DNA of 32,229 nucleotides. It comes from Phoronis australis. Lineage: Eukaryota; Phoronida; Phoronidae. A program made the translations under genes and the position numbers. Every line of letters starts with the position of its first letter. Positions within the stretch are counted from its first letter, which is position 1. Below are positions 1-10,608 of the stretch, one piece after another. Under the pieces are notes generated by a model, which had not been told where the DNA came from, did not search any database, and worked only from the letters and a program-made list of their open reading frames with translations. The stretch spans positions 747,124 through 779,352 of the forward strand of contig NMRA01000167.1 in the NCBI GenBank assembly GCA_002633005.1, read 5' to 3'.

Positions 1-2240
1 CCTCCACAGTGAACAGGGTTAGACATGAACTCGACAAATGTAGGTTATTTTGATTTACAGTTCTTTTACTTTGCAATTTCCTCATGGGTATTTCTTCACA
101 CATATTCAAGTCAGATTTTCTGTTGATCAAATGTTCATGCAATGCATTGTAATATCAAATGAATGATAAGTTTGGTGGCATGACCGCAGTTTTTCCCACG
201 ACTTAAAACAAAAGACCGCAGAAATTTTCCTGACGAAATACCGGGTTTGCAAGTCTCTAAAAACATTCGAATGACAAGACAAACTCCGCCACTGTCTGTG
301 GCAACTCGTCGCATGTTTTTCGCCCATCGGTCCTATCATTGTTTTCCTTTGTTGTGTCATTGTTGGATATAACAACACAGGTCGCATAAATATAGAACCT
401 TGCGTACATCAGACCGTTGCCGATAAGTGCTCGTCATTATATCTTTATTATAACAATGAAGATGCTAATCTATTGTTCTCTATGCGACCAGGTTTCCCAT
501 GGATGACCACAGAAGAGGAATCCCAAAGTATCCACAAACAATGACGCACCTTAGTAGCTATTACCGCGCACACGAATCCTTTCCTTGGAACCTAAACACC
601 AAATTTTTATATCCGTGTATTGTGTTGTATTGCTCATGGTACGGGTTCAGACTCTGTTGTATTAAGATTCCAATCCCCAACCCTGTAATCTGTAGTTTGA
701 GTACAATTTCAAGACAATGCAGGTTTATGGATTTATTCTCATTTAAATGAGGAGTAAAAATCAAATTCTGCACAGGTGTTTTAAAAGCAATCACTTATTG
801 GAAGATCACACATCTAAAAAATAAAACAATGTTTGACAATTTTATTCACTATCTTATTTGAAAATTGCCTACCTCACAGACAACTCATCTAAGTTGAAAA
901 TATTCCTTGTGAAAAATATAAAATACCAACCAGAGACTTGTGTACTACAGAATATGTTTTGGTAATACAATGCAAAGATAACTGAACAGTCAAAAGTGCA
1001 AATATTATGACTCTAATCAAAATTGCCTTCTAGATCTTTTCAACACTCCAATTGCTACAGGACAGAGTCAACCACACAAAGCCCATAAAGTCAGGGAATT
1101 ACATTTAAGGTGATGTAGTCTCACTGCGAAAAAGTGATTTCGCAATATCGCTGGAAATCTCTTCTTCACAAACTTGAGGTAGCTGTATTTACCACATGAA
1201 TGTTCTTATCAAAACTAACCACCACAAAATGAAAAATTGGCTTGTCGGTTCCAATTAGGCAGCATTTTACAATGAAATGGTCATGAAAAAATACTTTTGC
1301 AACATGGTTTGCATTACAATTGCCCACGATTACAGTTGTACATACATACTAGACCAGTAACAAAATTACCCATGGGAACCATAAAATGGTCAATTCGCCA
1401 AAAAAACAAGGAGCCACCAGAGCTAATGTGCCAATACTTTTCAGTACTGCAACAAAAAATCATTTGAAGTGGACATAAACTCGCCTAAAATCACATAAAA
1501 CAACTTTTGATTTAGACATTTTACCATGATCTTGAAATAGGTATTACTTCCAGGTCACATTTGAGCAATTTCAGAACTTTGAAAGATCTGGCAATATGCA
1601 ATTGCTAGAGACCAGATTAATAGTGTGTGATTTTATATACACAGCATGGTCTCAAGGAATAGCAAATTGTCAATTCGCTATAATTCCAGAAATCACTTCC
1701 CATCTGGATAAGGAACAAACTGAGCAAAGTTTATAGAGGTAAATGGTCTAAATCAAAACTTATTACCTCCTGGACAGAATATGGGTTTACAACCCAGGCA
1801 GAAAGATAAGTTAACAAAACCAGCCTAACTGCAACAGGGTCTCAAATTTCAGTAATATATACCCATTTACAAACAAAAATCTATAATGGTGAATAAAATG
1901 CGAAAACATAAATTCAGATCAATTATGCATCTTCAAGGAAAAGGAACAGTACAGTGGTCAGAAATCATCTAAATGTGATGGCCACACTGAGAAATCCTGT
2001 CAGACCAAAAAATCCAGTGGCTAAACAAAATGAACAATGTACCATTACCATGTGGCCCAGGATCATGATCCGTGCCCGGAGAAAATTTCAGTCTTAGCCT
2101 AGGTAAATTTTAGATTTGTGCTGTTCACACAAGCAGTTTTGGTGCAAACAAAGCTTGCGACAACACACAAGCCTACTTCCCTACACAGCTGTGCTGATAC
2201 AATAATGCCCCTACTGGATTTAGCAGATCAGCCAGAGTAT
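1..2240. other. Non-coding stretch, nothing recognised
   Basis: AT-rich sequence with short chance frames on both strands and no domain, RNA gene or clear repeat. An ATAAATATA-like string near 387 could be a TATA-type element, but nothing downstream supports a gene. The stretch 800-2100 reads like intron or intergenic DNA, with frequent stops in all frames. Confidence 0.5.
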
Positions 2241-2648
2241 TTACAGGTCCAGCCACTGTACTGTTTCCTCCCTTTGAATTTTTACAATGCTACATCCTTG
2301 ACAATCGCAGATTGCCTCTTTCAATGCATACTCCACTTCCTCTGTCCCAGTTTCCCCACATTTGCTGAGAGTGGCCTATCTCAACAAATTACTTTGGACC
2401 TGTTGTGGTATAAGCCAGTAATCTTTGGCAAATACTTTTTCCCCCGACTCGTTCCTCAAGTTACAAATTCTCTTTGACATATCTTCTGGGAGTAGACTTT
2501 ACGGCCTCTCTCTAGACCCCTCACTTAGTTGTCCAGAATGGTACCTTCTTGCTGGTTGTGAACTTTTCCATACCCAAACTTTATTAATAATCGGCAAGTC
2601 TCCAACTTCAGCAGAAGCCACTTCTTCAGCATAAGCCTTTCCTGATTC
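2241..2648 (-). pseudogene. Decayed coding remnant, unknown family
   Basis: Read on the minus strand from 2648, one frame runs 136 codons with only two internal stops (2499-2501 and 2376-2378) before a third at 2241-2243. The three blocks are 49, 40 and 44 residues and are rich in E, K, A and V, for example EVASAEVGDLPIINK and TEEVEYALKEAICDCQGC. A splice-acceptor-like string (pyrimidines then TTTTAG) lies just before 2648. After the last stop a shifted frame continues in protein-like fashion (NTLADLLNPVGALLYQH) to about 2120. The opposite strand is also open over 2118-2477, but its F/L/C/P-rich composition suggests an antisense shadow. I recognise no family. It could be a pseudogene, a dead transposon ORF, or a set of short exons. 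Confidence 0.35.
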
Positions 2649-2655
2649 CTAAAAT

Positions 2656-3140
2656 TGTATTAATGAAAAAATTAAACATATTAAATTTAATGTGGCCATT
2701 TCGGCTCAGAAAATATGAATACCAAGCTAAAGTGAAGGCATCAATATTTTTGACGGCTTTAGCATGTTTAATTAACTTCATAATTGCAGAAATTCATTGA
2801 GAGACATAGCATACTCCCTAGTCTCTAAAAGTAGTTCATGGGCAGAAGTCATGTTACACATTTGGTGGTTGTTATGAAAAGTTATGATGACTACCTATTT
2901 TCTATGCCAATGTATACGTGTAGTTGCATAAACATCAACACATTTGAATAAGATATGATTAAGCAATAAGGCCCAAGTTATAAACAATCACGGTGTGACA
3001 ATAAAAGTGTTATTGCATGAATGGCGTGCTTCTAAAAATATTCCTCAGGGTCAGACCCTGGAGTTTAGTGATTCCTACCTGAGCTCACAGGAAGCAGGAC
3101 GTCGAACTTTGACTTAACGTCTTTGGTCATTTTTCAGACC
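2656..3140. other. Non-coding stretch, nothing recognised
   Basis: AT-rich DNA between two minus-strand coding-like segments. If those segments belong to one gene this would be an intron, but no strong donor and acceptor pair was seen. Confidence 0.4.
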
Positions 3141-3144
3141 TCTA

Positions 3145-3399
3145 TCAGGCTCTATCAGATTTCTCCTCTAGTGTGCAGTGGATGTTCTCAGTGTCTTTGG
3201 TCACAGCAATATATCTCGAGTGTTGTAACGATGATTCGGGCAAGTGAATCTCATACGGTAGATTATGTAGCTCCTGCTGCACACCTGCCTCCGAGGCAGA
3301 CACTGACTGAGTTGACTGAGACAGACTACTTCTCAGGAGGACACGTTCCACCTCCAAATCAGCTTCACGTACTCTTACAAGGTGCTCAAATGTCTCGCG
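3145..3399 (-). other. Candidate minus-strand exon, 84 codons
   Basis: The minus-strand frame from 3399 to the stop at 3145 is open for 84 codons and looks protein-like: acidic and leucine-rich at the start (EHLVRVREADLEVERVLL), then serine- and glutamine-rich. There is no ATG start. A TAG ending in AG lies immediately upstream and could be a weak splice acceptor. Alternatively, a one-base shift there links the frame to a further protein-like stretch (WKLLENAQGIAR), which would make this a frameshifted pseudogene. A donor-like GTATGAG lies inside the frame. No family recognised. It may belong with the remnant at 2241-2648 on the same strand. Confidence 0.3.
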
Positions 3400-3459
3400 C
3401 TATACCTTGTGCATTTTCCAAGAGTTTCCAAAGTTATTCTCTCCGCAATTTGTAGAAAT

Positions 3460-5573
3460 ACCACATTCGATGCGTTTGGCAGTGCCAGATAAATAGATAA
3501 ATTCACAAACCCGCACTATAGGTCAGCCATCATTCAACTAACGCATTGTAAGCTTTAGTTTGGTATTCACGCGAGTTGGATGAAAAATTTAGTATAATTT
3601 CATATTTTAGTGGGAAATGCTAGTGTCCTTAAAATTAATTAAAAACATTTAAGCAAACCAATTCTTTTAATTGTTGTATTATACCACGGCATATTAATGC
3701 GTAGAAACGGCGCACAACTAGTGACTGGTTTAACATGACAAATACACATACGCGGTCTGAAAATAGTGAAATTCAGACACCTATTACCAAGCCTGCCTGA
3801 AGGGCTGACAAAGTTTTTATTGTATTAATTTCAAGGGCATGGAGTCTTCTACATGTCCATGTTATTATTTTTAGTTTTCTCGCGGGGGCAGCTTCGCTAT
3901 AAGGGTACAACTTACTGCTGGTTTTTCACAAGAAGGAAATGTACCTCCACGGAAACAGTTCCAGTGTTACCATGGTAACCGATATTGCAGTGTCGGTGCC
4001 GTTTTTACTGACATTGGTCATGAACCTATCATGTGATATCAAAATTGTTCAGAAACGATTCTGTTTGAAGTAGAAACTGGAATAGAAAATTTGGTCAAAA
4101 ATGACTCATTCCACACCAAGAAATTGCCTCATTTTGGCCCCCAAGAACACTTCCCTTGTATCTCCTAAACCACCAAACTTTGTGGTGTCATACTTCACCC
4201 AATTTCTCTCATCCCTAATGTGATTCATCAGACTAAACATGGATCTGAATGGCTGACCTCCCACCTTGCCGCCTGTTGGCTGTACAGTGGTCGGTGGATC
4301 CGTGGACTGATACTTAAGTACTATAATTTCAGTGTGTACCATAATTATTCCCTTGCAAAGATTTTAGCCTTAGTCCAGTGCTGAATTGTGCCAATGATTA
4401 GGTAAAATACTCTGATATTGGAACAGCATAAAGTAACTTATTAATAATTACCTTTAACTGTTATAAATTATATCGACCCACAGGCCGTGTTTAATTTAGT
4501 TCACACACAGCTGGTGATGTTTGTTTAGACAGTTATTTCATGCACACGTCAACTTCCAAGTACGCGTAGTCAAGTTTATTTGGCACACCCTATTTATTAG
4601 GAAAATATAAATTGTTTCTGCAAAATACGCGGAGAATTATTGTACATTTTAGTTTTCCAAATTCACCTGGCAAGCTCAAAAGTTGATGAAGTTGCAAAAT
4701 TCGAAACTGGATTACTTTTGAGTTCTGGCTGAATCTCGACAAGTGTTGTTCTATGCATGTTTACATGTCTTGTGTCACCTTTTAGACCTGTGTCTTAGTC
4801 TAAGCCACTACTTATGTTGTAGCTGGACTTATGAACAGTATCACCCTGAGTGTGTGATTGTTCCTTTGGTTTGGTCAACTCAGCTTACAAATTTAACGGA
4901 AACTGTTAACTTCACGGCTGTGTCGCTTGGGGATAGTGTTAAGGATATTTTTGCTTATTTTGTCTTTGAAACATCAGAGTTAACTCAGAAGTGACATATA
5001 GTGCTTGCATTGAAACTCTAATCTTGTTTCTTTAAATTTTTAGATGTTTCGAATTGTTTGATACTCACACTAGCCAAGATTTTATGAGTTTCACATAGTT
5101 TTGAGCTTTTCAACACGAAACAATCCGACAAAAGTAGGCATTCCAACTGTGACTTTTCTGGAGATACTGATTAAGTTTTTTGTGGTTATTGTGGTTAGAG
5201 AATGCACAGACATGTAGCTTGAGGGATTACTTTGTTCCCGTATGATTTGTTTCATTGTATCACACACGTAATTCGGTTACAATTAAATTGATCATACTTG
5301 CCAAACTCGGGTGCAGCAGCTTTAAGTATCTGTACCCTCCTTGCCAAAACACATGTACCCTTAAGAGTAGCATGTAACCACATCTCCCTGCCTTTGCTGA
5401 CCCTCAGCTGGTGTTTTGATTCACTGGAGACGTTTCAAAGACTTCTTATCATCTTCTTTTAGTGGAGAACAATTTCATTATTTTAGTTTAATTGTTAATG
5501 GTTTAATGGGAACTGTTGTGTAGAAATTCTCTCATCACCTGCGATACCTCACATTTGTATATTGTGTTTGTAG
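3460..5573. other. Mostly non-coding; two weak open frames
   Basis: AT-rich, intron-like DNA. The minus strand has a 78-codon ATG-initiated frame at 4106-4342 with no recognisable domain. The plus strand has an 83-codon frame at 4743-4994 with a slightly protein-like end (TETVNFTAVSLGDSVKDIF) and no ATG start. Neither has convincing splice or start signals, so I do not call them genes. Confidence 0.4.
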
Positions 5574-5990
5574 AAAGTGGAACAACAGCTGCTTATTGAT
5601 GCAAAGCCCTCTTGTGGGAATCCCCGGTCGCCTAAGAAGTCGGAGGAGGAATCTTCATGTGTTGTTTGTCCTAATAATGTGCCCAGAGTCATAGGTCACT
5701 TCACAGATGAAAAGTCATTGGATTCAATGAAAGGGGGATTTGCTTCTGATAAAGTACCTGACAACCACCCATGTCATTCATTGGGAGATGCAAAGGCCAC
5801 AAAATGGCAAGAAGAGACACATAATGACAAGGAAGGAGTATCTAGCAAGCTGGATGAGCGGTTGGGAAGGGTACCTATTGATGAGAGTTTGGATTACATG
5901 TCTCCTGGTGTCAATAACATAAATTCGTCTTCACTGAGAATGAGGCAAACCAATTTGTCTACCCTCTCTGCTAAAGTCACTACTCTCTGA
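5574..5990 (+). CDS. Candidate 3'-terminal exon, unknown protein
   Basis: A plus-strand frame of about 138 codons with no ATG at its start, opening directly after a good splice acceptor (a T-rich run then TTTGTAG, ending at 5573) and ending at a TGA at 5988-5990. The product is hydrophilic and low in aromatic residues. It has two close cysteines (SSCVVCPN), a lysine/glutamate-rich stretch (RSPKKSEEESS) and a serine/threonine-rich end (NLSTLSAKVTTL), consistent with a disordered tail. Composition differs clearly from the surrounding intron-like DNA. No family recognised. Upstream exons were not found in the window. A 26-bp minisatellite begins about 80 bases downstream, in what would be the 3' UTR. 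It may instead be an internal exon whose donor I cannot place. Confidence 0.5.
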   Translation, partial: KVEQQLLIDAKPSCGNPRSPKKSEEESSCVVCPNNVPRVIGHFTDEKSLDSMKGGFASDKVPDNHPCHSLGDAKATKWQEETHNDKEGVSSKLDERLGRVPIDESLDYMSPGVNNINSSSLRMRQTNLSTLSAKVTTL

Positions 5991-6072
5991 AAGACTTGTT
6001 TCCAGCTCAACAATATTGCTTTAAGTATGCAGAGTTGTTCTATCCTTTCTTCATTTCCTTGTGATATACCTG

Positions 6073-6326
6073 GTACAAGACAAAAATAATTAAGTACTGT
6101 ACAACACAAAAGTAATCAAGTACTGTACAAGACAAAAGTAATCAAGTACAGTACAAGACAAAAGTAATCAAGTACAGTACAAGACAAAAGTAATCAAGTA
6201 CAGTACAAGACATAAGTAATCAAGTACAGTACAAGACAAAAGTAATCAAGTACTGTACAAGACAAAAGTAATCAAGTACAGTACAAGACAAAAGTAATCA
6301 AGTACAGTACAAGACAAAAGTAATCA
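6073..6326. repeat. 26-bp minisatellite, about 9.8 units
   Basis: Ten head-to-tail units begin at 6073, 6099, 6125, 6151, 6177, 6203, 6229, 6255, 6281 and 6307, the last incomplete. The period is exactly 26 bp throughout. The first two units are the most diverged; later units are almost identical and differ mainly at one base, so junctions read GTACTGTAC or GTACAGTAC. The GTAC...GTAC junction is nearly self-complementary. This is a young array grown by slippage or unequal exchange. Confidence 0.97.
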
Positions 6327-7190
6327 GAAAAAATATTGTTTCCCCGTCGTGACGCCTAATTTTGTAAACAGTAAGAATAACTTGTAATAATTGTTATGGG
6401 GGAAATCTAATCTACAGATTGGCTTGTCCACCTTACTAAGTTCCTAGTTAATTTCCCTTTGTCTTTAGTCTCAAGGGGAGACTACTCTGACAATCAATTT
6501 GGCTTCTGCCTATTGGTAATTATGACGAACTCCAGGTCATTTTTGTATGAATACTTTTGGCTTGTAGTGTTTAACCAGTATGCAATTTTTAATTCGCTTG
6601 AAATGACTGAGAAACATTATGTTGCATAACACTTCAGAAATGGCTGCCACTTTTCCACAGCTTACATGTATCATCTTGTTTAGAGTTGATATAAAGTTTT
6701 TCTTATGATTTAAAACATCAGGGCTGGTGGCTTAGTATCAAAATGTCTTCCTCATAGTGCTAAATCATTAGTTGATATTAAAATGCTTTTTGATATTTCT
6801 TATTTTTGGTTAGTTTTCTTAATTGAATTATTTGCAGTTTCATCTTATCCCTATTTCCTTTAGAATTTCTGCTCTGTGTTACCTCACAACAGTTTTCAGC
6901 AACAGTTCTGCTTTTTTCATTTGATGGATACTTTAAAATTCTCCATGGTAACCAGTAGCACCATACTTCAAATTATGTGACCTGTTGGTCTTATATTGTG
7001 TCACTTAAAAGTAGAAATGCTAGTTTTCATTAGCCTGTGATAGGCACATCCTGACAAGGCTCAGTACAACTCTCATTCTGAGGTATTTACCCACAATGTG
7101 TCAAGCATTTGTCATGTTTATTCATGTGAAAATGTCCAGGTCACTTACCTCATATCTTACTGATTATGTAATTCATCAATTGTAATGCAG
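6327..7190. other. Non-coding stretch, nothing recognised
   Basis: AT-rich intron-like DNA with several acceptor-like pyrimidine tracts, for example near 6862-6873, but no extended coding frame. Confidence 0.45.
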
Positions 7191-7304
7191 GCTAACTTTT
7201 GTTATTGTTTTATGAGTCGCAATGCTGGTACCAAGAAATTGGCAAAGAGTGCAGATACCAGTGTTGGACCTCCTGCCCTTGTTGGTCAACTCAGGAGTGC
7301 ATGA
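7191..7304 (+). CDS. Candidate short terminal exon
   Basis: After a good acceptor (branch-point-like TACTGAT, then TAATGCAG ending at 7190), a plus-strand frame reads about 37 codons to a TGA at 7302-7304. It includes an in-frame ATG at 7212 followed by MSRNAGTKKLAKSADTSVG. The composition is protein-like against an AT-rich background. It could be the last exon of the gene that uses the exon at 5574, or of a separate isoform; no joining donor was found. Another frame across the same bases is also open past 7380, so the reading frame is uncertain. Confidence 0.3.
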   Translation, partial: ANFCYCFMSRNAGTKKLAKSADTSVGPPALVGQLRSA

Positions 7305-8273
7305 CGTTTTGAAAAGTAGGTCAAACATGCAATGTACTTTTCTACCTCCTCAAAAGAGGAGAGTGAAACCCAGAGTAGACCCTGTTGGGTGAATATTTTT
7401 TCTCACTGTCTTGAAATTAAAAAGACATACAGGTTGAGCTGGTGGAAAGGTATGCTTCGCGATTGTTTTTAATTTAAATGTGCAAATCCAAAACTTTTTA
7501 AACTTTGTCTGCCATAACCAATTCTGTGTGTGGATCGAATTTTGTGATTGTGCAGCTTGGTTTCGTTCCAACATAAACCACATTAAGTTTGTGCGTTCAG
7601 GAGCCAATAGTTTTTTTTTTGGCACTCATTAAATATGGGATTCAGGTCTTTCTTTTCTTGCTGGTTAATATATAATGACATGTTGTGTGTTGTAGAGGTA
7701 GTCGTTTGTTAATGGTGACTTCCTTTAATTCTCGCTAAACACTGAAACCATAGACTGATCAACTCTGTCATAGTGCATTAAACCACTTAAAATAGTATTA
7801 CATGCATGCAATTGGAAAAATATGTTACATCATGAGATGGGTAATGACCCCACCTGACTGTTTTGATTGGAAATGTCTGTTCTCTTGAGGAGGGATTGCA
7901 TTGCCTTTCTGTCATCATGAAAGGGAATTTTGTGTCATTTTCTTTTTTGACATGTAATGTGGCGTACTGTAGTCTTAAAATTACCCTTGCCACGTTAGCA
8001 ATTAGTTTCCACCATTAAAAGGAATACTTGGCCTGTGATTGAAATGAAACTATTTCTCTTTAGTTTGTGGGATAAGCAACTCTGTCAGAACCGAAGACTT
8101 TTTATGTCATAGTTTTTCTATGTGTGTATGATCGGTTGGGTAGAAGCAAAGAACAGTTTGAGAATTTGTCAGTTTGTGTTGTTGGGTTGGCTGTTGCACA
8201 AAGGTTTAAAGGGAAACTTAATCCGGTTTGGGACTAACTTGACGATATTAACAAAGACTTATAAATTTCGCAA
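7305..8273. other. Non-coding stretch, nothing recognised
   Basis: AT-rich DNA with chance frames only (7350-7625 and 7787-7993 on the minus strand). No RNA gene or repeat recognised. Confidence 0.45.
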
Positions 8274-8287
8274 ACTAATGTAAAATA

Positions 8288-8366
8288 TGTTGCAAGCAGC
8301 TTTTATTCTTTCAATCCGCCATCTTTTTGGTCACATCACGTGACCTAATGAATGTAAGTCCGAAAA
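8288..8366 (+). repeat. Left arm of inverted repeat
   Basis: Pairs with 8449-8527. The longest matched core is CATCTTTTTGGTCACATCA (8320-8338) and its complement. Mismatches are scattered single bases. Confidence 0.85.
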
Positions 8367-8367
8367 G

Positions 8368-8445
8368 TGGTCCCGATGGCTCAGTGGCTAGAGCGTCTGC
8401 ACGGTTAGCAGAAGGTCCTGCGTTCGAGTCCCGGTCCGGGGGCAG
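8368..8445 (+). ncRNA. tRNA-like SINE head with A and B boxes
   Basis: The RNA polymerase III A box (TGGCTCAGTGG, 8377-8387) and B box (GTTCGAGTCC within 8420-8431) are at tRNA-like spacing. The T-stem pairs only partly and the acceptor stem is poor, so this is a degenerate tRNA-derived promoter head, not a working tRNA. No anticodon is assigned. Confidence 0.75.
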
Positions 8446-8448
8446 AAA

Positions 8449-8527
8449 AATTTTCGGACTTTTATTCATTAGGTCACCTGATGTGACCAAAAAGATGTCG
8501 GATTGAAGGGCATAAACTGCTCGCAAC
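8449..8527 (-). repeat. Right arm of inverted repeat
   Basis: Reverse complement of the left arm with roughly 10% mismatches. A transcript across the element would fold into a long hairpin with the tRNA-like part as its loop. Confidence 0.85.
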
Positions 8528-8575
8528 ATATTCCACGCCTCACCGAAAAAGATATATTTATACTAATGTAAAATA

Positions 8576-10434
8576 GTACTCAGCGATTTTTGTCAGCCCT
8601 CAAAACGTGGGAGTGCATTTGAAAACTTCTTACAAAGTGAGCTTCATCAGAAAACTTGACTAATGTTTTAGGCTAGTTAAGGATAACTGTGGGCAAAGAC
8701 CACTCACCAAAAATCCACTGGACTTTTCTTGTGAAACAGAATAAGTGTTTTTAATCGAGTACTGATTTATCACGCAAGTGGGACACCAGTGGTACATTAG
8801 CAGTGGATAATATAAATTTCGGTTTAGTATAGCTTTTACTAAATTCGTCAATCATTCATGAATTCGTAGGCTCTGGTTTTGTGTAATTGTTATAATGTAC
8901 ATCGGTCTTTTTGTCTACCTAAAGATGTTACTCTTTACGGGTGTGTTTTAAGTTTATTAGTGCAATACTGTACACACTTATGTCATTTTTTGTTGTTGCA
9001 TTATGTTACATAGTTTTTATGGGTTGGTTTTATGAAAGTTTATGGCTTTGGTCATTGTTCTGAAATTGTTAATTTTTCGCTTTTATGTTATAAACTTTAT
9101 ATATAAACAATTTTATGAATCATACTTACATTAACTCACTTAATGAATTTGGTCAGTCTGAGGACTTTTTCGTAGCTGTTGCAAACTTTCGGACCTGTAA
9201 CTTTAACATAACTTCAGAACCAACCTGAGCACTCTGCTTGTCTTAAAGAAATTGTGATAACTAAGTACGGTAAAATCTACCCTTTGCACGGATGACTTGA
9301 AAGGATACCAAAGCGGATTTTGGCTTATTAACTGAATATATTAAAAACGACTTTTTCATCAAATCTTTTGATTCAAAATAATGCCCTGTAATCCCTGAAA
9401 TGCTCAAAACCTTGGAGGAAATTACTTTGGAAACTCCTTTCAAAATTTACTAATCGGTCAAGCGTGATCTATGCAGCAGCGAATCACGCGGCAACTGAAG
9501 CGAAAAACCATCCACTAAACACCATCATACCCAATCTCTGACAGGAATGAGTTTTTAGATAATTTCTACTTTCATGGTTCAAGACTGAGGCCACTGGTGC
9601 ATTAGCAAGTGGCAAAAAATGAGGATTGGTTGAAATCGTCAAAACACGGTTTAGTATCCTTTAATTCGTTTACTGATCACTTCCGAATGCGCTTATTCCT
9701 CATGCGTATCAATTCGATCATTTGTAAAATTCATAAGTTCCGCCTTTTGCACGTGTTCTATGATAATCGGTGCTTTTTCCCAAGAGCCACGGGTAAATGT
9801 TATGAAGCAACATCAAAAGCCTTGAGTTGCTACCCATTAGTGCACAATAATATTGCAACAGGGGGCCACCAAAGGAAGAATAGTGACGTTACAGCCGAGA
9901 AAGTGGTCTTTTTTCATTCTCAACTTGCTCACAAACACAAACCACATTCACTTGGCATACATGCAATACCTAACTAAAAATGCCCCCAAGCTTTGCCTAC
10001 CCTGAGATTTTATTTTTTTATTTTTGGCCGCGGCCTGAGCCTTCTCGTCTTTGCTAACAGTGGACGACCAACGGGAGCGCCTTCTAAGGGCTATACGTGA
10101 AGACACGTGAAACGTAGCGAAAAAATCTTGTCATGTTGAAGAATGGCAAACACCACTGGAGGCCGCCATTACAATTCTTGCACGAATAATAAAAGATTTT
10201 ACTATACGTCTAAAGTTTCTTAAGCAGGGAGGATAGGCAAGCCGAGCTAGGCCGGTGAAAATAATTCACCCGTTACAGCATGGGGCCTGTAGATGGTCTC
10301 AAAGCAATGGCATCGACCTTCATGTCGCAGTCTAATTGTCATAAATTTCGAACTTGACCTTTGAACGGCTGTAACCAGAGACCGTTAACGTCTTTGCTGT
10401 AATCATCAGTAACCTTCCTGCGAGGACTGAAAAA
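8576..10434. other. Mostly non-coding
   Basis: AT-rich DNA. The 122-codon plus-strand frame at 9609-9977 begins at GTG, lacks an ATG start and shows no domain, so I treat it as chance. A small GC- and CpG-richer island lies around 10025-10120, with a GCCGCCATT string near 10160. It could be promoter-like, but no gene is anchored to it except possibly the short frame at 10435. Confidence 0.4.
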
Positions 10435-10608
10435 ATGGCGGTCAGATTAGTTGAAAATTTCCCCTTCTATTTTTGCTTTCGAATTTTCAATCACAGCATA
10501 AGAAGTTTATCGCTGGCAGTCATCGAAAACGTTCGGATGCTCTGGTTTGCGTTAAAAAAGCAACCTAATCAGACTTTGTTCGAGTCTTTTTTTGTAAAAA
10601 ATGACTAG
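10435..10608 (+). CDS. Possible small ORF, 57 residues
   Basis: ATG in a favourable context (AAAAATGGCG), followed by 57 codons and a TAG at 10606-10608. The product begins MAVRLVENFPFYFCF and is basic and hydrophobic, without a clear domain. It lies 300-400 bases downstream of the CpG-richer island, which could be a promoter, so it may be a first exon. Chance is equally likely at this length. Confidence 0.15.
   Translation: MAVRLVENFPFYFCFRIFNHSIRSLSLAVIENVRMLWFALKKQPNQTLFESFFVKND

Larger units (their letters stand above)
8274..8575. mobile_element. tRNA-like SINE inside a long inverted repeat
   Basis: The 14-bp direct repeat ACTAATGTAAAATA occurs at 8274-8287 and 8562-8575 and looks like a target-site duplication. 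Between them lie two inverted arms of about 80 bp (about 8288-8366 and 8449-8527), roughly 90% complementary by eye. The centre (8368-8445) is a tRNA-like sequence with an A box (8377-8387) and a B box (8420-8431). A short tail follows the right arm, up to about 8561. A variable-length duplication is typical of LINE-driven retrotransposition, whereas long inverted arms are typical of foldback or MITE elements, so the structure mixes two classes. The minus-strand frame across it is a well-known spurious ORF type from SINE heads. Confidence 0.8.

Noticed and set aside
6073-6326. CRISPR-like regular repeat
   Set aside because: Units are contiguous with no spacers, and the window is eukaryotic; it is a minisatellite.
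8368-8445. Functional tRNA gene
   Set aside because: A and B boxes are present but the T-stem and acceptor stem do not pair properly.
8311-8529. 72-codon minus-strand frame across the SINE
   Set aside because: It is translation of a tRNA-like head and its inverted arms; such frames are known artefacts of SINEs.
9609-9977. 122-codon plus-strand frame
   Set aside because: It begins at GTG, has no domain, no splice or start signals, and an ordinary composition for chance in this DNA.
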